A stretch of DNA of 64,000 bases from a virus, in the IMG/VR virus record IMGVR_UViG_3300042402_001868, positions 1 to 64,000 of that record. The stretch is one strand, 5' to 3'. Made by a program: the position numbers and the translations under genes. The notes under the pieces were generated by a model. That model worked only from the letters and a program-made list of their open reading frames with translations, did not search any database and was not told the origin of the DNA. The stretch's first letter is position 1, and each line of letters starts with the position of its first letter. Positions 26,001-35,900 of this stretch are shown piece after piece.

Positions 26001-26143
26001 CCACATCCAGCAGTGATGGTCAGGACATTGGCCTAAATCAGTTTCTGGCACCACCAAAGATGGGAGTGGATCAGAATTTTATTGATGCCAACGCTGAACC
26101 GCAGACAGACGATACAGTACAAACAATTTGGAAAGACTTCTAA
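23057..26143 (+). CDS. Large baseplate structural protein (hub-region)
   Basis: 1028 residues. Residues 1-70 are a coiled coil (IQQQINSLQNRYRIAQNGLA). Residues 70-200 are a Pro/Thr-rich linker containing DPNTNVG, as in the 884-residue protein. Residues ~290-460 are a folded domain (DDFYIDNITLETMFPGKQTS, GITLLDRLYQAV, AAQYLMVIRWYGYDEAGNLI, FVPFIIKKINWGV). Residues ~600-930 are a second folded part (NWYEITMEAIPGPYDYERND, YSYTIRYIVSPY, YWFTGENTDVLDYQATFNYM, VMFSIEWQRPQDYD). The C-terminus repeats VDQNFIDANAEPQ, shared with the 884-residue protein. Position between gp53 and gp5 suggests a hub component, perhaps with a gp27-like role. No T4 counterpart is certain. Confidence 0.6.
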   Translation: MATAAEIQQQINSLQNRYRIAQNGLATLNKNLQSNQVIIARYTAEVSTIPGQVQALEAQLNSIQPTPGTSAGQTVNDDQIPNPSKPPPLQAGPDGRVSVPPATTTPTNATQPDVGESSTGTDQPTKTFDTTQATYNGVSGQTMPAPPTDTASDPNTNVGKEAPTTTGVGQVDDNIPPTPESQAVKTNNGFNDPQPITPQPNILSKFATSTYNASVYLLTPTQYETLIKNKQKKVNGYNLLFQTGGAPTNVGGAKGALGTANAATQSDLEAEGIGLAANVATPGAKDPDAGRNPFFPDDFYIDNITLETMFPGKQTSAAHMVTNIKFTVVEPGGITLLDRLYQAVQDLAPKNKAGAINYTAAQYLMVIRWYGYDEAGNLIRPGAKGKDGLSDPNAVCEKFVPFIIKKINWGVSNKLVSYEFEGAPVGQNIAGTTARGTVPFDLELSDSTVGGLLGGAAKYGTGATTAASPGAFTTANTDSSGRVINDPRRTDSATGGLNSLDGTALASPAKATAAPTPKKTITAGLMGAMNDLQAERVASGVYQHADKYELVFANGAESIRDALITLPGKIKNQRASPMAPAAAVDPTSKDTARQRTDNTVRNFNITAGQQLLQAIDLTIRNSSYIYKQAAVQNSETPDPEKMDKEGVDETSSKNKVPARATLNWYEITMEAIPGPYDYERNDYSYTIRYIVSPYRVQNFNSKFYPIPKFAGIHKQYSYWFTGENTDVLDYQATFNYMYNMTMTGSEPGNNALAALRKKYTSSMRELTKYTWQAASDQTRSGAESDANEIGANAAESLYNPSDLAKGKVKIVGDPGWIQQGSVAAGVGIGNFNYGGFLPDGTINFDSQQVMFSIEWQRPQDYDITTGLANPYGREGGARKPLNSYVYLATKCVSEFRQGRFEQTIDGTLYVYPVENLKNAVTQPSNGVANDGSNGRSEDTASTAKAGGAKQAPAQVDNTETASASITSTTPNDDSSPGPQQNSTSSSDGQDIGLNQFLAPPKMGVDQNFIDANAEPQTDDTVQTIWKDF

Positions 26144-26152
26144 GGACCTACA

Positions 26153-27658
26153 ATGGCAGAAAATACACAACGCAGTCGTGGACGTCCCGGGAATTATAAA
26201 TTAGACCGCGGCGGCTACCCATCAGAGAACGGTCCGTTCTTGGGTATAGTAATGAACAACATTGATCCCACACGAGCAGGGCGATTACAAGTGTTCATTA
26301 CCAACTTCAACGACGGCAACATGACGGATGATACCAAGTGGACCACAGTAGATTACTTGCCTAGCTTCTATGGTGCCACACCCAAGTCAGGAACCAGTTC
26401 AGGAGCAGGAACATATCCTGGCAATAGAAACAGTTATGGCATGTGGTTCACTCCTCCTGATCTTGGAGTTACTGTTGTTTGTATATTCATCAACGGCGAC
26501 AGAGATCAAGGTTTTTATATTGGAGTTGTGCCTGAACAAGGAATCAATCACATGATTCCAGCCATTGGCTCTTCCCCAGCACCAAACTTTGTTCCACAAA
26601 ATGAAAATCAAAAAGTGTACTTGGCAGATGCTACCCAAGCACCTGTTACAGAAATCAATGACACTAACATTGCAATAATTAACAATCCACGATTCTTTGA
26701 ACAACAAAAACCAGTTCACAGTGTTGTGGCAGCCGCACTATTCCAACAAGGCCTGATAAATGATCCTGAACGCGGTCCTATTGCTAGCAGTTGTCAACGT
26801 GAATCTCCTAGTGCAGTGTTTGGAGTCAGTACTCCAGGTGTGGCAGTTTATCAAGGTGGTATCAAGCCTGGTGAAATTAGAGATCGCATTGACGCAGGAA
26901 AACTAAAACCACAAGATGTCAAAGTCATTGGCCGCATGGGTGGACACACTCTAGTGATGGATGATGGCGACACGGATGGTAACAATGCCTTGTTCCGTTT
27001 GCGAACAGCCAAAGGTCACCAGATCACCATGAGCGACTCTGGTGATTTCTTCTACATCACACATGCCAACGGACTCACATGGTTGGAGTTTGGATCCGAA
27101 GGCACAGTAGATGTGTTTGCCACAAACTCTGTAAATGTTCGCACTCGTGGCGACATTAATTTGCATGCTGATCGAGATATCAACATGTACGCAGGACGCA
27201 ATATCACAGCCAAGGCCAAAGAAAATATCACCCTGGAAGCAGAAATGTCATTGACCGCTACTGCCCAAGAAAATTTAATATTGTACAGTAAAAGTTATAT
27301 TGGAATCAAGTCAGATGGATCACTAGCACTGGATAGCTCAAATGGTTCTTGGAAAGGCGGCAGTACATTGACATTCTCTGCAGGCGGTATTGATCTAAAC
27401 GGACCAAGTGCAGCCTCAGTAACTTCGCCAAAACCAGTGGTCAAAACTGTAATGGACGACACAGAGTTTGATACTAGCAAAGGGTGGCAAACTGTAACAG
27501 ACGGACTTGAAAGCATTGTGAGCCGTGCTCCTACTCACGAGCCTTACAGTTATCACAATGAAGGTGTTGATGTCAAGCTGAGTCTTGAACAAGGCAAACC
27601 CCCACCACCGCCAGGAGCAGAACCTGTTCCCGAAGGCATAGAAATACAGGCAGAATAA
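26153..27658 (+). CDS. 5: Baseplate hub spike gp5 (no lysozyme domain)
   Basis: 501 residues. The N-terminal OB-fold has FLGIVMNNIDPTRAGRLQVF, WTTVDYLPSFYGATP and YGMWFTPPDLGVTVVCIFIN. A middle domain has GRMGGHTLVMDDGD and LFRLRTAKGHQITMSDSGDF. A repeated beta-helix needle follows (INLHADRDINMYAGRNITAK, then AKENITLEAEMSLTATAQEN). This is the gp5/VgrG-type spike layout. T4 gp5 is 575 residues and has a lysozyme domain between OB-fold and needle; no lysozyme motif is found here. Role: membrane-puncturing spike at the centre of the baseplate. It ends in a Pro-rich tail (KPPPPPGAEPVPEG). SD AGGA lies 9 nt before the start. Confidence 0.85.
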   Translation: MAENTQRSRGRPGNYKLDRGGYPSENGPFLGIVMNNIDPTRAGRLQVFITNFNDGNMTDDTKWTTVDYLPSFYGATPKSGTSSGAGTYPGNRNSYGMWFTPPDLGVTVVCIFINGDRDQGFYIGVVPEQGINHMIPAIGSSPAPNFVPQNENQKVYLADATQAPVTEINDTNIAIINNPRFFEQQKPVHSVVAAALFQQGLINDPERGPIASSCQRESPSAVFGVSTPGVAVYQGGIKPGEIRDRIDAGKLKPQDVKVIGRMGGHTLVMDDGDTDGNNALFRLRTAKGHQITMSDSGDFFYITHANGLTWLEFGSEGTVDVFATNSVNVRTRGDINLHADRDINMYAGRNITAKAKENITLEAEMSLTATAQENLILYSKSYIGIKSDGSLALDSSNGSWKGGSTLTFSAGGIDLNGPSAASVTSPKPVVKTVMDDTEFDTSKGWQTVTDGLESIVSRAPTHEPYSYHNEGVDVKLSLEQGKPPPPPGAEPVPEGIEIQAE

Positions 27659-27659
27659 C

Positions 27660-29000
27660 ATGGGAACATTTACATTTAACATTGATCAAGTACCAGGCGC
27701 CCCAGTAGATGCCGACAGTGCAAAAACATTTAAAATCACCGGCCCTAACACCTTAACACAAGCGCAGGCCCAGGCTATATTTGAAAAACAAGTCAAGACA
27801 GGTGGACTGACAGGATTCAAAGCTGGTGATGTACTGAACGCGGCCACACAAGTAGCTGATGGATTAAAATCAGCACAATCTCAACTGACCTCGGGCATAA
27901 GCAGTATAGGAGCGTCAGTTTCCAAAGCAACCAACGGCATTACCTCTGCACTTGCCAAGACTGGAGTTGCCAACGGAATCAATCCAGGCAACTTTGTCAA
28001 AGCATTGCCGGCACTTGGCAGCATTGGAAAGTTAGATACTTCACAGGTTACCGGAACACTGGCACAGGCAAGCAAGCTGGTAAACCAGCCAACAAACATT
28101 GTAAGTAATTTTGGCGGCGCTGGTAATTTTGGACTTGATGTTAATCAACTAGAAAAAGCAGGATATATCAAACCGGGCATGGCAGCCAAATATGTTTCTG
28201 CAGGACAAAATTCCATAACCAGTGTGTTGAACAGTCCTTCTGTATGGACTGGCAAAGATGGTGTTAATCAGGTTCAAAACATGTTGACTAACCCGGCAGC
28301 ACAAACCAAAGTACAACAGACTCTAATGACTACTGGACTAGCTCAAGTTAAATCTCTAGGACTTCCTGTAGATCAATTATCAGTACAAGTACTCAGCGGA
28401 GTTGCATTAAATGCAGCCAAGGATGTTACTGCAACACTTGCCTGGGCCAAAGGGCAAACAGCAGATCTGAGTTCAGGTCTTGTTGCAAAGTTTAATCAAA
28501 CAGCCAAGGACGCATCGTTTGCGGTAAACTTAGTGGATGAAAAAATAGCCAACGAGTCATTGAATATCAAACAAGTTACAGGATCTGTGGGAACAATTAA
28601 TAAAACAACTCTCAATGCCGCTGTTGGTAGAGTGATTGGCAACGATAAGATTCCCAGTTTGAACTTCAGCAAAGGAACTCCAAACCCTGCAGCCGAGCAA
28701 GAATTAAAAGAAATTGGCAAGCAACTCAGTACTATCGGAAACAAGGATCTGGCAATTATTTCTGAGCCACTGACATCTGATAATGTCGACGCTAGAGAAG
28801 CAAGAATAACAGCATTGAAATCTGAAGTCACACCACTTATTGGCAAGCTAGATGCGTTGGCAACATCTGTAGCAGCCAGCAACAAACCGTTGGCTACAAA
28901 AGCACGATTGGCACTTGGAAACGCTCAGGCCTTGATTGAATTGCTAGATACCGATCTTGAAAATATTCGACGATTTAAAGCCGAAACGCAAAGCATATAA
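27660..29000 (+). CDS. Virion structural protein between gp5 and gp25, unknown
   Basis: 446 residues, Ala/Gly/Ser/Thr/Lys-rich and largely helical by appearance. A segment LEKAGYIKPGMAAKYVSAG with SVWTGKDGVNQVQNML near 160-210 recurs in structural proteins of marine T4-like phages. The end (TKARLALGNAQALIELLDTD, LENIRRFKAE) is a likely coiled coil. No enzyme motif. By position it belongs to the baseplate module. The last codons (AGC ATA TAA) run into the TATAAATA late promoter of gp25. Confidence 0.55.
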   Translation: MGTFTFNIDQVPGAPVDADSAKTFKITGPNTLTQAQAQAIFEKQVKTGGLTGFKAGDVLNAATQVADGLKSAQSQLTSGISSIGASVSKATNGITSALAKTGVANGINPGNFVKALPALGSIGKLDTSQVTGTLAQASKLVNQPTNIVSNFGGAGNFGLDVNQLEKAGYIKPGMAAKYVSAGQNSITSVLNSPSVWTGKDGVNQVQNMLTNPAAQTKVQQTLMTTGLAQVKSLGLPVDQLSVQVLSGVALNAAKDVTATLAWAKGQTADLSSGLVAKFNQTAKDASFAVNLVDEKIANESLNIKQVTGSVGTINKTTLNAAVGRVIGNDKIPSLNFSKGTPNPAAEQELKEIGKQLSTIGNKDLAIISEPLTSDNVDAREARITALKSEVTPLIGKLDALATSVAASNKPLATKARLALGNAQALIELLDTDLENIRRFKAETQSI

Positions 29001-29003
29001 ATA
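28996..29003 (+). promoter_or_regulatory. Perfect late promoter TATAAATA overlapping a stop codon, before gp25
   Basis: The TAA of the preceding gene forms part of TATAAATA, followed by TTATC and ATG 29009. The spacing of 5 nt is the same as at 1408. The predicted start of transcription is at or next to the ATG. Confidence 0.55.
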
Positions 29004-29008
29004 TTATC

Positions 29009-29383
29009 ATGACTACATTCATTGGGTTTAACACCATTAATCAATACAAAAAGTTTACGTTGACTGACTTTGATTTGATCAAACGAGACCTGCTAAATGC
29101 GTTCAATATCCGCCAGGGACAACTGCCTGGTCGTCCGGCATATGGCACAGTAATTTGGGATTTTTTGTTTGAACCACAGACTACTCAAACTCAAAACGGA
29201 ATAGAAGCAGAAATACAGCGTGTGGCAGGCGGCGACCCACGTATCTACATCAGTGACGTACAAACATATCCACAAGAAAATGGTATCTTGATTGAAATAC
29301 AAATCACTGTGGTACCTACACAAAATGCAGAAATACTCAGCATTTTCTTTGACCAGCAACAACGAGTAGCCTCCTACGTATAA
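29009..29383 (+). CDS. 25: Baseplate wedge protein gp25
   Basis: 124 residues (T4 gp25 is 132). The family core is visible: DFDLIKRDLLNAFNIRQGQL, GRPAYGTVIWDFLFEPQT, EIQRVAGGDPRIYISDVQTY and ILIEIQITVVPTQN. gp25 is the most conserved wedge/sheath-initiator protein of contractile tails, homologous to type VI secretion TssE. It lies directly before gp6, as in T4. Confidence 0.95.
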   Translation: MTTFIGFNTINQYKKFTLTDFDLIKRDLLNAFNIRQGQLPGRPAYGTVIWDFLFEPQTTQTQNGIEAEIQRVAGGDPRIYISDVQTYPQENGILIEIQITVVPTQNAEILSIFFDQQQRVASYV

Positions 29384-29402
29384 CTACGCCGTTTTTAGTA
29401 AC

Positions 29403-29410
29403 CATAAATA
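29403..29410 (+). promoter_or_regulatory. Late promoter CATAAATA before gp6
   Basis: Seven of eight bases match the T4 late consensus. It sits 27 nt before ATG 29438, with AGAAGG (about 29420-29426) as SD between. Spacing is typical for T4 late genes. Confidence 0.6.
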
Positions 29411-29437
29411 CTTTAGTGACAAGAAGGTTACAGAACA

Positions 29438-32400
29438 ATGGCAACAACCACAAGACAGACGGCAATATTTGGTGTAGAAGATTGGAAGCAGATCTATCAA
29501 ACGTATAGAGAAGCAGACTTTCAAAGCTACGATTTTGAAACTCTACGCAAGAGTTTTGTAGATTATCTACGTTTGTATTATCCAGAAACATTCAATGACT
29601 ACATTGAATCAAGTGAATTTATTGCGCTCTTGGACATTATTGCGTTCATGGGCCAATCACTTGCTTTCCGTACTGACCTTAACACTCGTGAAAATTATCT
29701 AGACACAGCGGAACGACGTGATTCAGTTGTGCGACTGGCTAACCTAGTGAGCTACAGTCCCAAGCGCAACACAGCCGCCCAAGGCCTGTTGAAAGTGTTC
29801 AATGTTACCACAACAGAAAACGTTGTGGACTACAACGGAGTCAACTTATCCAACGTCACAGTTGACTGGGCTGATCCCACAAATCCAGACTGGCAAGAAC
29901 AATTCACAGCAATTATCAATGCTTCCTTGGTTGATACCCAACGTGTTGGCCGTCCAGGCAACAGACAAACATTATTAGGCGTGGACACGGCTGAGTATGC
30001 AGTGAATCTAGTGCCAGGGTTTTTGCCTGTTATTCCTTATACTGCCACAGTTGATGGCGTCAACATGCCATTCGAAGCAACCACATCTACTAGTGCTGGA
30101 CGTGATTACTTGTACGAACCACCACCAGTGCCAAACACAAGTTTTAATGTGTTATTCCGTAATGATCAGCTGGGTTTTAGTTCTGCCAATACTGGTTACT
30201 TTTTTATGTTCAAGCAAGGAACATTGCAGAATACAGATTTTAACTTGGCAGAACGCACAAGCAATCGTACTGTGAACATCAACGTGGAAGGCGTCAACAA
30301 TGAGGATCGTTGGTTGTTTGAACTTACCAACGTAGGTAATGTCAACCGCGAATGGCAATATGTAGAAAGTGTGTACACCGCAGCCGCAGAACAAACTGTA
30401 TTACTGCGGCCTATCTATTCTACCACCAGTCGTAGCAATGACCAAATTACTTTGGTATTTGGCGATGGTGTGTTCTCAGAAATTCCTGTGGGTATCTTCC
30501 GTTGTTACACTCGTGCGTCAAATGGCTTGCAGTACATTATCAATCCAGAAGAAATGCAAAATGTCACGTTGCCAATCAGCTACACTGACCGTAATGGTAA
30601 TGTACAAACAATTACATTCACTTGTGGTATCACTCAACCAGTGAGTAATGCGCAAGCTCGTGAAACAATTGATGCAATCAAGCAACGTGCACCTGCTAGA
30701 TACTACACACAGAACCGCATGGTCAACGGCGAAGACTACAATCTGTTTCCGTACACTGCTTATAATAGTATTATCAAATCCAAAGCACTGAATCGTAGTT
30801 CAATTGGCACAAGCCGTTATTTGGATCTAGTTGACAACACTGGCAAGTACTCGTCTACTAACACATTTTCTAGTGATGGTGCTGTATGGGAACAAAATAT
30901 TCTTCCTACTATATTATTCTCTTGGATCAACCGAAACGAAATTGCAGATTTTGTGACAAACACTGCTCAACCACAAATTGGACAGGCCACAATGAAGCAG
31001 TTCTATTATTCTAACTTTCCGCGACCTGAAGTTAACATAACAGACTCGGCCACAGCATTGAGCACCTGGCAACAAAGCACAACATTGGCCAATGAGACCA
31101 CAGGCTATTTTAAAAACGCCAATGGAAATGCTATTCCTGTTGGCGGCAGCACTACAACTGTTTTTGAATATATTCAGGTTGGTAGCATTATTAAATTTAC
31201 TGCTCCTACAATCAATGGTATCACTTACTACTTTGATCGTAACAATAGATTACAACCTGGAGTACCAACCAAGCCTGATGAAAGTTTAGAAATCTGGGCA
31301 AGCCCTCAAGCTATCATTGGCGACGGATACAACGGCGGCCTAGGCAATTTATCGTCTGGCGCTGGGCCAGTAACTCTCAACAACTTTGTGCCAACAAATG
31401 CAGTAGTTGACAGTATTATTCCTGTTTTTATTACAGATTTGCCATTGTCATTAGAACAACAGATGGGCGATCAAATTGAGTTGTTTCGTAATTTTGGTAT
31501 TGGATATGCTAGCACTGAAATTACCACGCCACAGGGCAATAAGATTGAACCAGGTACTTGGTATCTAATCACCAGTACAAATCTTGATGCCAATGCCACT
31601 TGGAGCCAAGACTATGCTGGAGACACATCAGGCACAAACAAAGATGCCAGCTGGTTAGCACAATTTGTGGTTGAAAACCAAAACTACACAGTGACATTCC
31701 GTGGACTTGCATATAACTTTGGTAGTGTGTTACAAACACGTTTCTTCTTCTATGATGACCAATTGGTTTACGATAGCCGAACTGGCACAATTATCAAAGA
31801 CTTTATAAATGTGTTGGCCATGAACACACAACCAAACGACAGCAAACCGTTGCAAAGTGATATCTATATGAATATCATTGGACAACCTGTTGAAAGTGAC
31901 GGTTATGTTGACGACTTCCAGGTGTTAGTAAGTTTCCGCGACAGTGACAATGACGGTGTTCCAGACAACCCAGACTTCTTTGAAGAGATTGTAGGGCCTG
32001 TTCCTGATATTCCTAGCACAGGACCCTGGGTGTTCTTACAACAAACTGTGGACTTTGACAATTTACAACGTTACTTGCTAGTTGAAGAAGGCGTAGTCAA
32101 TTCTGACTATGCCACACTTGATGACATTGAGTTGGTAAAAGCTGAATGGAGTCCTGGACAAGTATTCTATGCCTACGGAACCTACAACAGCAGTGGCGAA
32201 ATAATTGTTGCACCGGCATTTTATCTACTGAGCATTAATGTTGCCGGAGCCAGAACATTGGTTGAACAGTCAGGATGGATTGCAAGATCAGGTCGACAAA
32301 ACTTGTACTTCCAATACCGCCACAACTCACCGCTGACCAATCGTATTGACCCAGGTACCACCAACATCATTGACCTGTATGTGGTAACACAAGCATATTA

Positions 32401-32935
32401 TACTTCTTACCAGAACTGGATCAAAGACACCACTGGCACAGTTACACAACCTGATGTTCCTACAATTGACGAGTTGTCAACTGCTTACCAAGGTCTACAA
32501 GATTACAAAATGATATCAGACAACATTGTGTTGAACTCTGTGAACTTCAAACCATTGTTTGGTGCCAAGGCTGCACAGCAATTGAGAGCCACAATCAAAG
32601 TGATCAAGGCACAAGGATCTACAGCAAGCACCAGCGAAATCAAGAGCAGTGTGGTGGCAGCAATGAACACCTACTTCAGTATTGACAAGTGGAACTTTGG
32701 TGACACCTTCTACTTCTCAGAACTGGCAGGATACTTGCACAGAACACTTGGCAGTATCATCAGTTCAGTGGTGCTAGTACCATTAAACAGTCAGAAGAGC
32801 TTTGGTGACTTGTATGAGATTAGATCCGAACCCAACGAAATCTTTGTGAATGCCGCAGACATAACTAATATAGAGGTGATTGAAGCATTGACCAGCACCA
32901 ATCTTAGAACAGCACCCGGCAGTGGAGTCATTTAA
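29438..32935 (+). CDS. 6: Baseplate wedge protein gp6 (long form)
   Basis: 1165 residues. The N-terminal 200 residues carry the gp6/gpJ-family signature: SFVDYLRLYYPETFNDYIES, EFIALLDIIAFMGQSLAFRT, DLNTRENYLDTAERRDSVVR and LANLVSYSPKRNTAAQG. The middle has ITLVFGDGVFSEIPVGIFRC and NRMVNGEDYNLFPYTAYNS. The C-terminus has VNFKPLFGAKAAQQLRATIK and DTFYFSELAGYLHRTLGSII. T4 gp6 has 660 residues; the extra length is mostly in the middle (~500-1000), with an Asp-rich segment (SDNDGVPDNPDFFEE) that looks like a calcium-type loop. Role: dimeric backbone of the baseplate inner ring. The stop overlaps the next ATG (TAATG). Confidence 0.95.
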   Translation: MATTTRQTAIFGVEDWKQIYQTYREADFQSYDFETLRKSFVDYLRLYYPETFNDYIESSEFIALLDIIAFMGQSLAFRTDLNTRENYLDTAERRDSVVRLANLVSYSPKRNTAAQGLLKVFNVTTTENVVDYNGVNLSNVTVDWADPTNPDWQEQFTAIINASLVDTQRVGRPGNRQTLLGVDTAEYAVNLVPGFLPVIPYTATVDGVNMPFEATTSTSAGRDYLYEPPPVPNTSFNVLFRNDQLGFSSANTGYFFMFKQGTLQNTDFNLAERTSNRTVNINVEGVNNEDRWLFELTNVGNVNREWQYVESVYTAAAEQTVLLRPIYSTTSRSNDQITLVFGDGVFSEIPVGIFRCYTRASNGLQYIINPEEMQNVTLPISYTDRNGNVQTITFTCGITQPVSNAQARETIDAIKQRAPARYYTQNRMVNGEDYNLFPYTAYNSIIKSKALNRSSIGTSRYLDLVDNTGKYSSTNTFSSDGAVWEQNILPTILFSWINRNEIADFVTNTAQPQIGQATMKQFYYSNFPRPEVNITDSATALSTWQQSTTLANETTGYFKNANGNAIPVGGSTTTVFEYIQVGSIIKFTAPTINGITYYFDRNNRLQPGVPTKPDESLEIWASPQAIIGDGYNGGLGNLSSGAGPVTLNNFVPTNAVVDSIIPVFITDLPLSLEQQMGDQIELFRNFGIGYASTEITTPQGNKIEPGTWYLITSTNLDANATWSQDYAGDTSGTNKDASWLAQFVVENQNYTVTFRGLAYNFGSVLQTRFFFYDDQLVYDSRTGTIIKDFINVLAMNTQPNDSKPLQSDIYMNIIGQPVESDGYVDDFQVLVSFRDSDNDGVPDNPDFFEEIVGPVPDIPSTGPWVFLQQTVDFDNLQRYLLVEEGVVNSDYATLDDIELVKAEWSPGQVFYAYGTYNSSGEIIVAPAFYLLSINVAGARTLVEQSGWIARSGRQNLYFQYRHNSPLTNRIDPGTTNIIDLYVVTQAYYTSYQNWIKDTTGTVTQPDVPTIDELSTAYQGLQDYKMISDNIVLNSVNFKPLFGAKAAQQLRATIKVIKAQGSTASTSEIKSSVVAAMNTYFSIDKWNFGDTFYFSELAGYLHRTLGSIISSVVLVPLNSQKSFGDLYEIRSEPNEIFVNAADITNIEVIEALTSTNLRTAPGSGVI

Positions 32936-35900
32936 TGGCAAAAGTACGAAGCGTAGATTTTTTACCTGAAATTTTTCAGACTGACGTAAACAAACAGTTC
33001 CTAGCGGCCACGCTGGATCAGTTGATACAAGAGCCCAAGTTTAAAAAGACTCAAGGATTCATTGGACGCACAGTAGGCCCAGGTGTGAACCCCAATGAAA
33101 AATATGTTGTAGAGCCAACCAAGGTTCGTGCTGACTATCAACTCGAGCCAGGAATCGTCAGCCTCAAGCCAGATACCAATACCATTGAAGATGTCATCAC
33201 ATACCCCGGATTGCTTGATTCGATTGACTATCAAGGTGGCAGCTCAGCCCGTCCAGACAGACTGTTTGAAAGCGAATACTATACCTGGGATCCGTTTGTT
33301 GACTGGGATACCTTTATTAACTTCAGTCAGTACTTCTGGTTGCCGGGTGGTCCGGGTGCGGTTGATGTGGCTGCCACAGGTGTACCAGCAACTGATAATT
33401 TTGTAGTAACCAGAGCCAATGGCGTTTATACGTTTTCTGGGTTGAATGGGGACAACCCCACAGTTGATCTAGTACGCGGCGGCAGTTATACTTTTCAAGT
33501 TGCACAAAACGACAAAGAAACAGTAAATTATCGTGTGACCAATTCTGGGACCAGTGCGTATGTTATTGATTATGTTAACAATCCTACACTGACACTAACA
33601 CGTGGTAACACGTATGTGTTTAATTTAAACTTGAATGGAGTATATCCATTCTATATTAAAACAGCCGCCACCACAGGGTTAAACAATGTTTACAGTTCAG
33701 GCGTGACCAATAATGGTGCAGTCACAGGACTTGTGACATTTGTAGTTCCACAAGATGCACCAGATACGCTGTACTATTCTAGTGCCACGCAATCAAACAT
33801 GCGTGGGCAAATTAATATTATTGACGGCACCGCAGGCACCGGAGCAGGTTTTTGGATACAGGCTGCACCAGGCATCAGTGGCAAAATACCTGCCACCCCA
33901 AACATCAGTTCTAGAGATGTGTACGGTGTAACCAACAATGGCGAAGACCTAGGTACCATTACATTTAACGTTCCTACCAAAACTGCACAACAGTTCTATT
34001 ATGACCTGCCTAGCCTTGGATCCGTTGATTTATTGACTGATTTACGATTTGATCAAATCAATAATATCACTGTGGCGGACTTTATTGCTACCTATGGTGG
34101 TATTGATGGCATCACAGCACTTGACGGCAGAACATTGGTATTTGAAGGTACATCAATAGACACTGATCAAGGCGGCTGGACCAAAACAACTTTTTTTGAT
34201 CCCTTGACACAAAGTGATAGTTTTACAGGACAACCGGGCAGTTATGACAGCTTGTTGTATGCACAACAACTTGAAGTGCCTGTATCTCAACGTCGTGGAA
34301 TTTGGCAAATTAACTATGTCAACAATGCTGGATTTGTTTACATCAGCCTGACCAATGTGGGCAATATCAACGACTTGGAAAAGTTTACTATCTTGTATGG
34401 CAACGTTTATGCAAGCACAGGATGGTTCAAGAACGATGCAGGAGTGTTTAAACAAATACCTTTGTTGACAGCTTCGCAAGATACGCTGTATTACCAAGAT
34501 GGCACAGACCCAGGTATATTTGGTCGAATCAGATTGATTGACCAAACACAAAGTTCCACATTGTACATTGACGAAATTATTGGTAAAAAAAATTACACCA
34601 GTCCCAACGGTGTGGCATTTACTAATGGACTTAAAGTTGTGTTCCGTGGAGATGTTGTTCCGTCTAGCTATATTAATACAGAATATTACATCAGTGGTGT
34701 TGGTGTTGCTATACGGCTGTTGCCAGTATCAAATTTTGTCTGTCCAGAAACTTATGTAGTAGATGCTGATACCAGTACTATTGACACAGAACCATCCACA
34801 TTAGATTACCTGACTATTGATCGTGCAAGTCTAGATCTCAATGCATGGTCCAGAAGCAATCGATGGTTCCACGTTGACGTTATCAATGCCACAGCAAAAT
34901 ACAACAACACTGAAGTTACTATTGACAACCAATATCGTGCCAAACGTCCAATCATTCAATTCCGCGCAGGAATACGTTTGTTCAACATGGGCACTGAAGG
35001 TAAACAGCCTGTTAATGTCATTGACTTTGCAGAATCTGATGCATTTAGCAATGTAGAAGGCAGCACTGGTTACACAGTAGATGGATACAACTTTGTCCAA
35101 GGCAGTCGGGTTATTTTTGCCAAAGATGCTGATGCCAATGTACGCAACAAAATTTGGATAGTTAATTTTGTATCGCCAGATTCGATATCACCAGTGATTT
35201 CTCAACCTATTATCAATTTAACACTGGCCGCTGACGGTGACGTGCTAATTGATCAAAGTACTGTGTGCCTGGATGGTGATACACTTACCGGTGTTACCTT
35301 TTGGTACAACGGAGTTGAATGGACTGAAGCACAATTAAAAACCAAAGTTCAACAAGCACCGTTGTTTAACGTGTATGATGCTGATAGTATAAGTTTTGGG
35401 AACAAGGTAACGTATCCGTCGACTACATTTGTTGGATCAAAATTATTCAGTTATGCCCAAGGAACAACTGGTATCTTGGATCCTATTTTGCAATTCCCGT
35501 TGCAATATTTAAATTTAAACAACGTTGGTGACATTGTATTTGAAAACAACTTGTACAAAGATACATTTTTGTATGTGCGTGATAACGTTAGTACAACATC
35601 ATTGATCAGTTCAGGATTTCCCAGAGAATACGCCACACGATTGTTGTATAATCGACTGCTGGGATGGAACACAGCAATCACGCCATCTCAAGTTAGACAA
35701 CAGTTTAAGTTCACATACGACGGCCGCCCACTACTGTTGGATATTCAAGCACAAAGCGATGGCATTGTTCCTGCGGTAAAAATTTATGTTGGTAGCAAAT
35801 TCAAAGATCCAGGAACGTATACACTTGCAACTACCTCTAACTCATCTACCATCACACTGGATGATACCTATGTGATTGGTGATATTGTTGAGATATTGGT

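Noticed and set aside
26153-27658. Search for a lysozyme domain in gp5
   Set aside because: Between the OB-fold and the beta-helix needle no T4 lysozyme-type Glu/Asp/Thr motif was seen.
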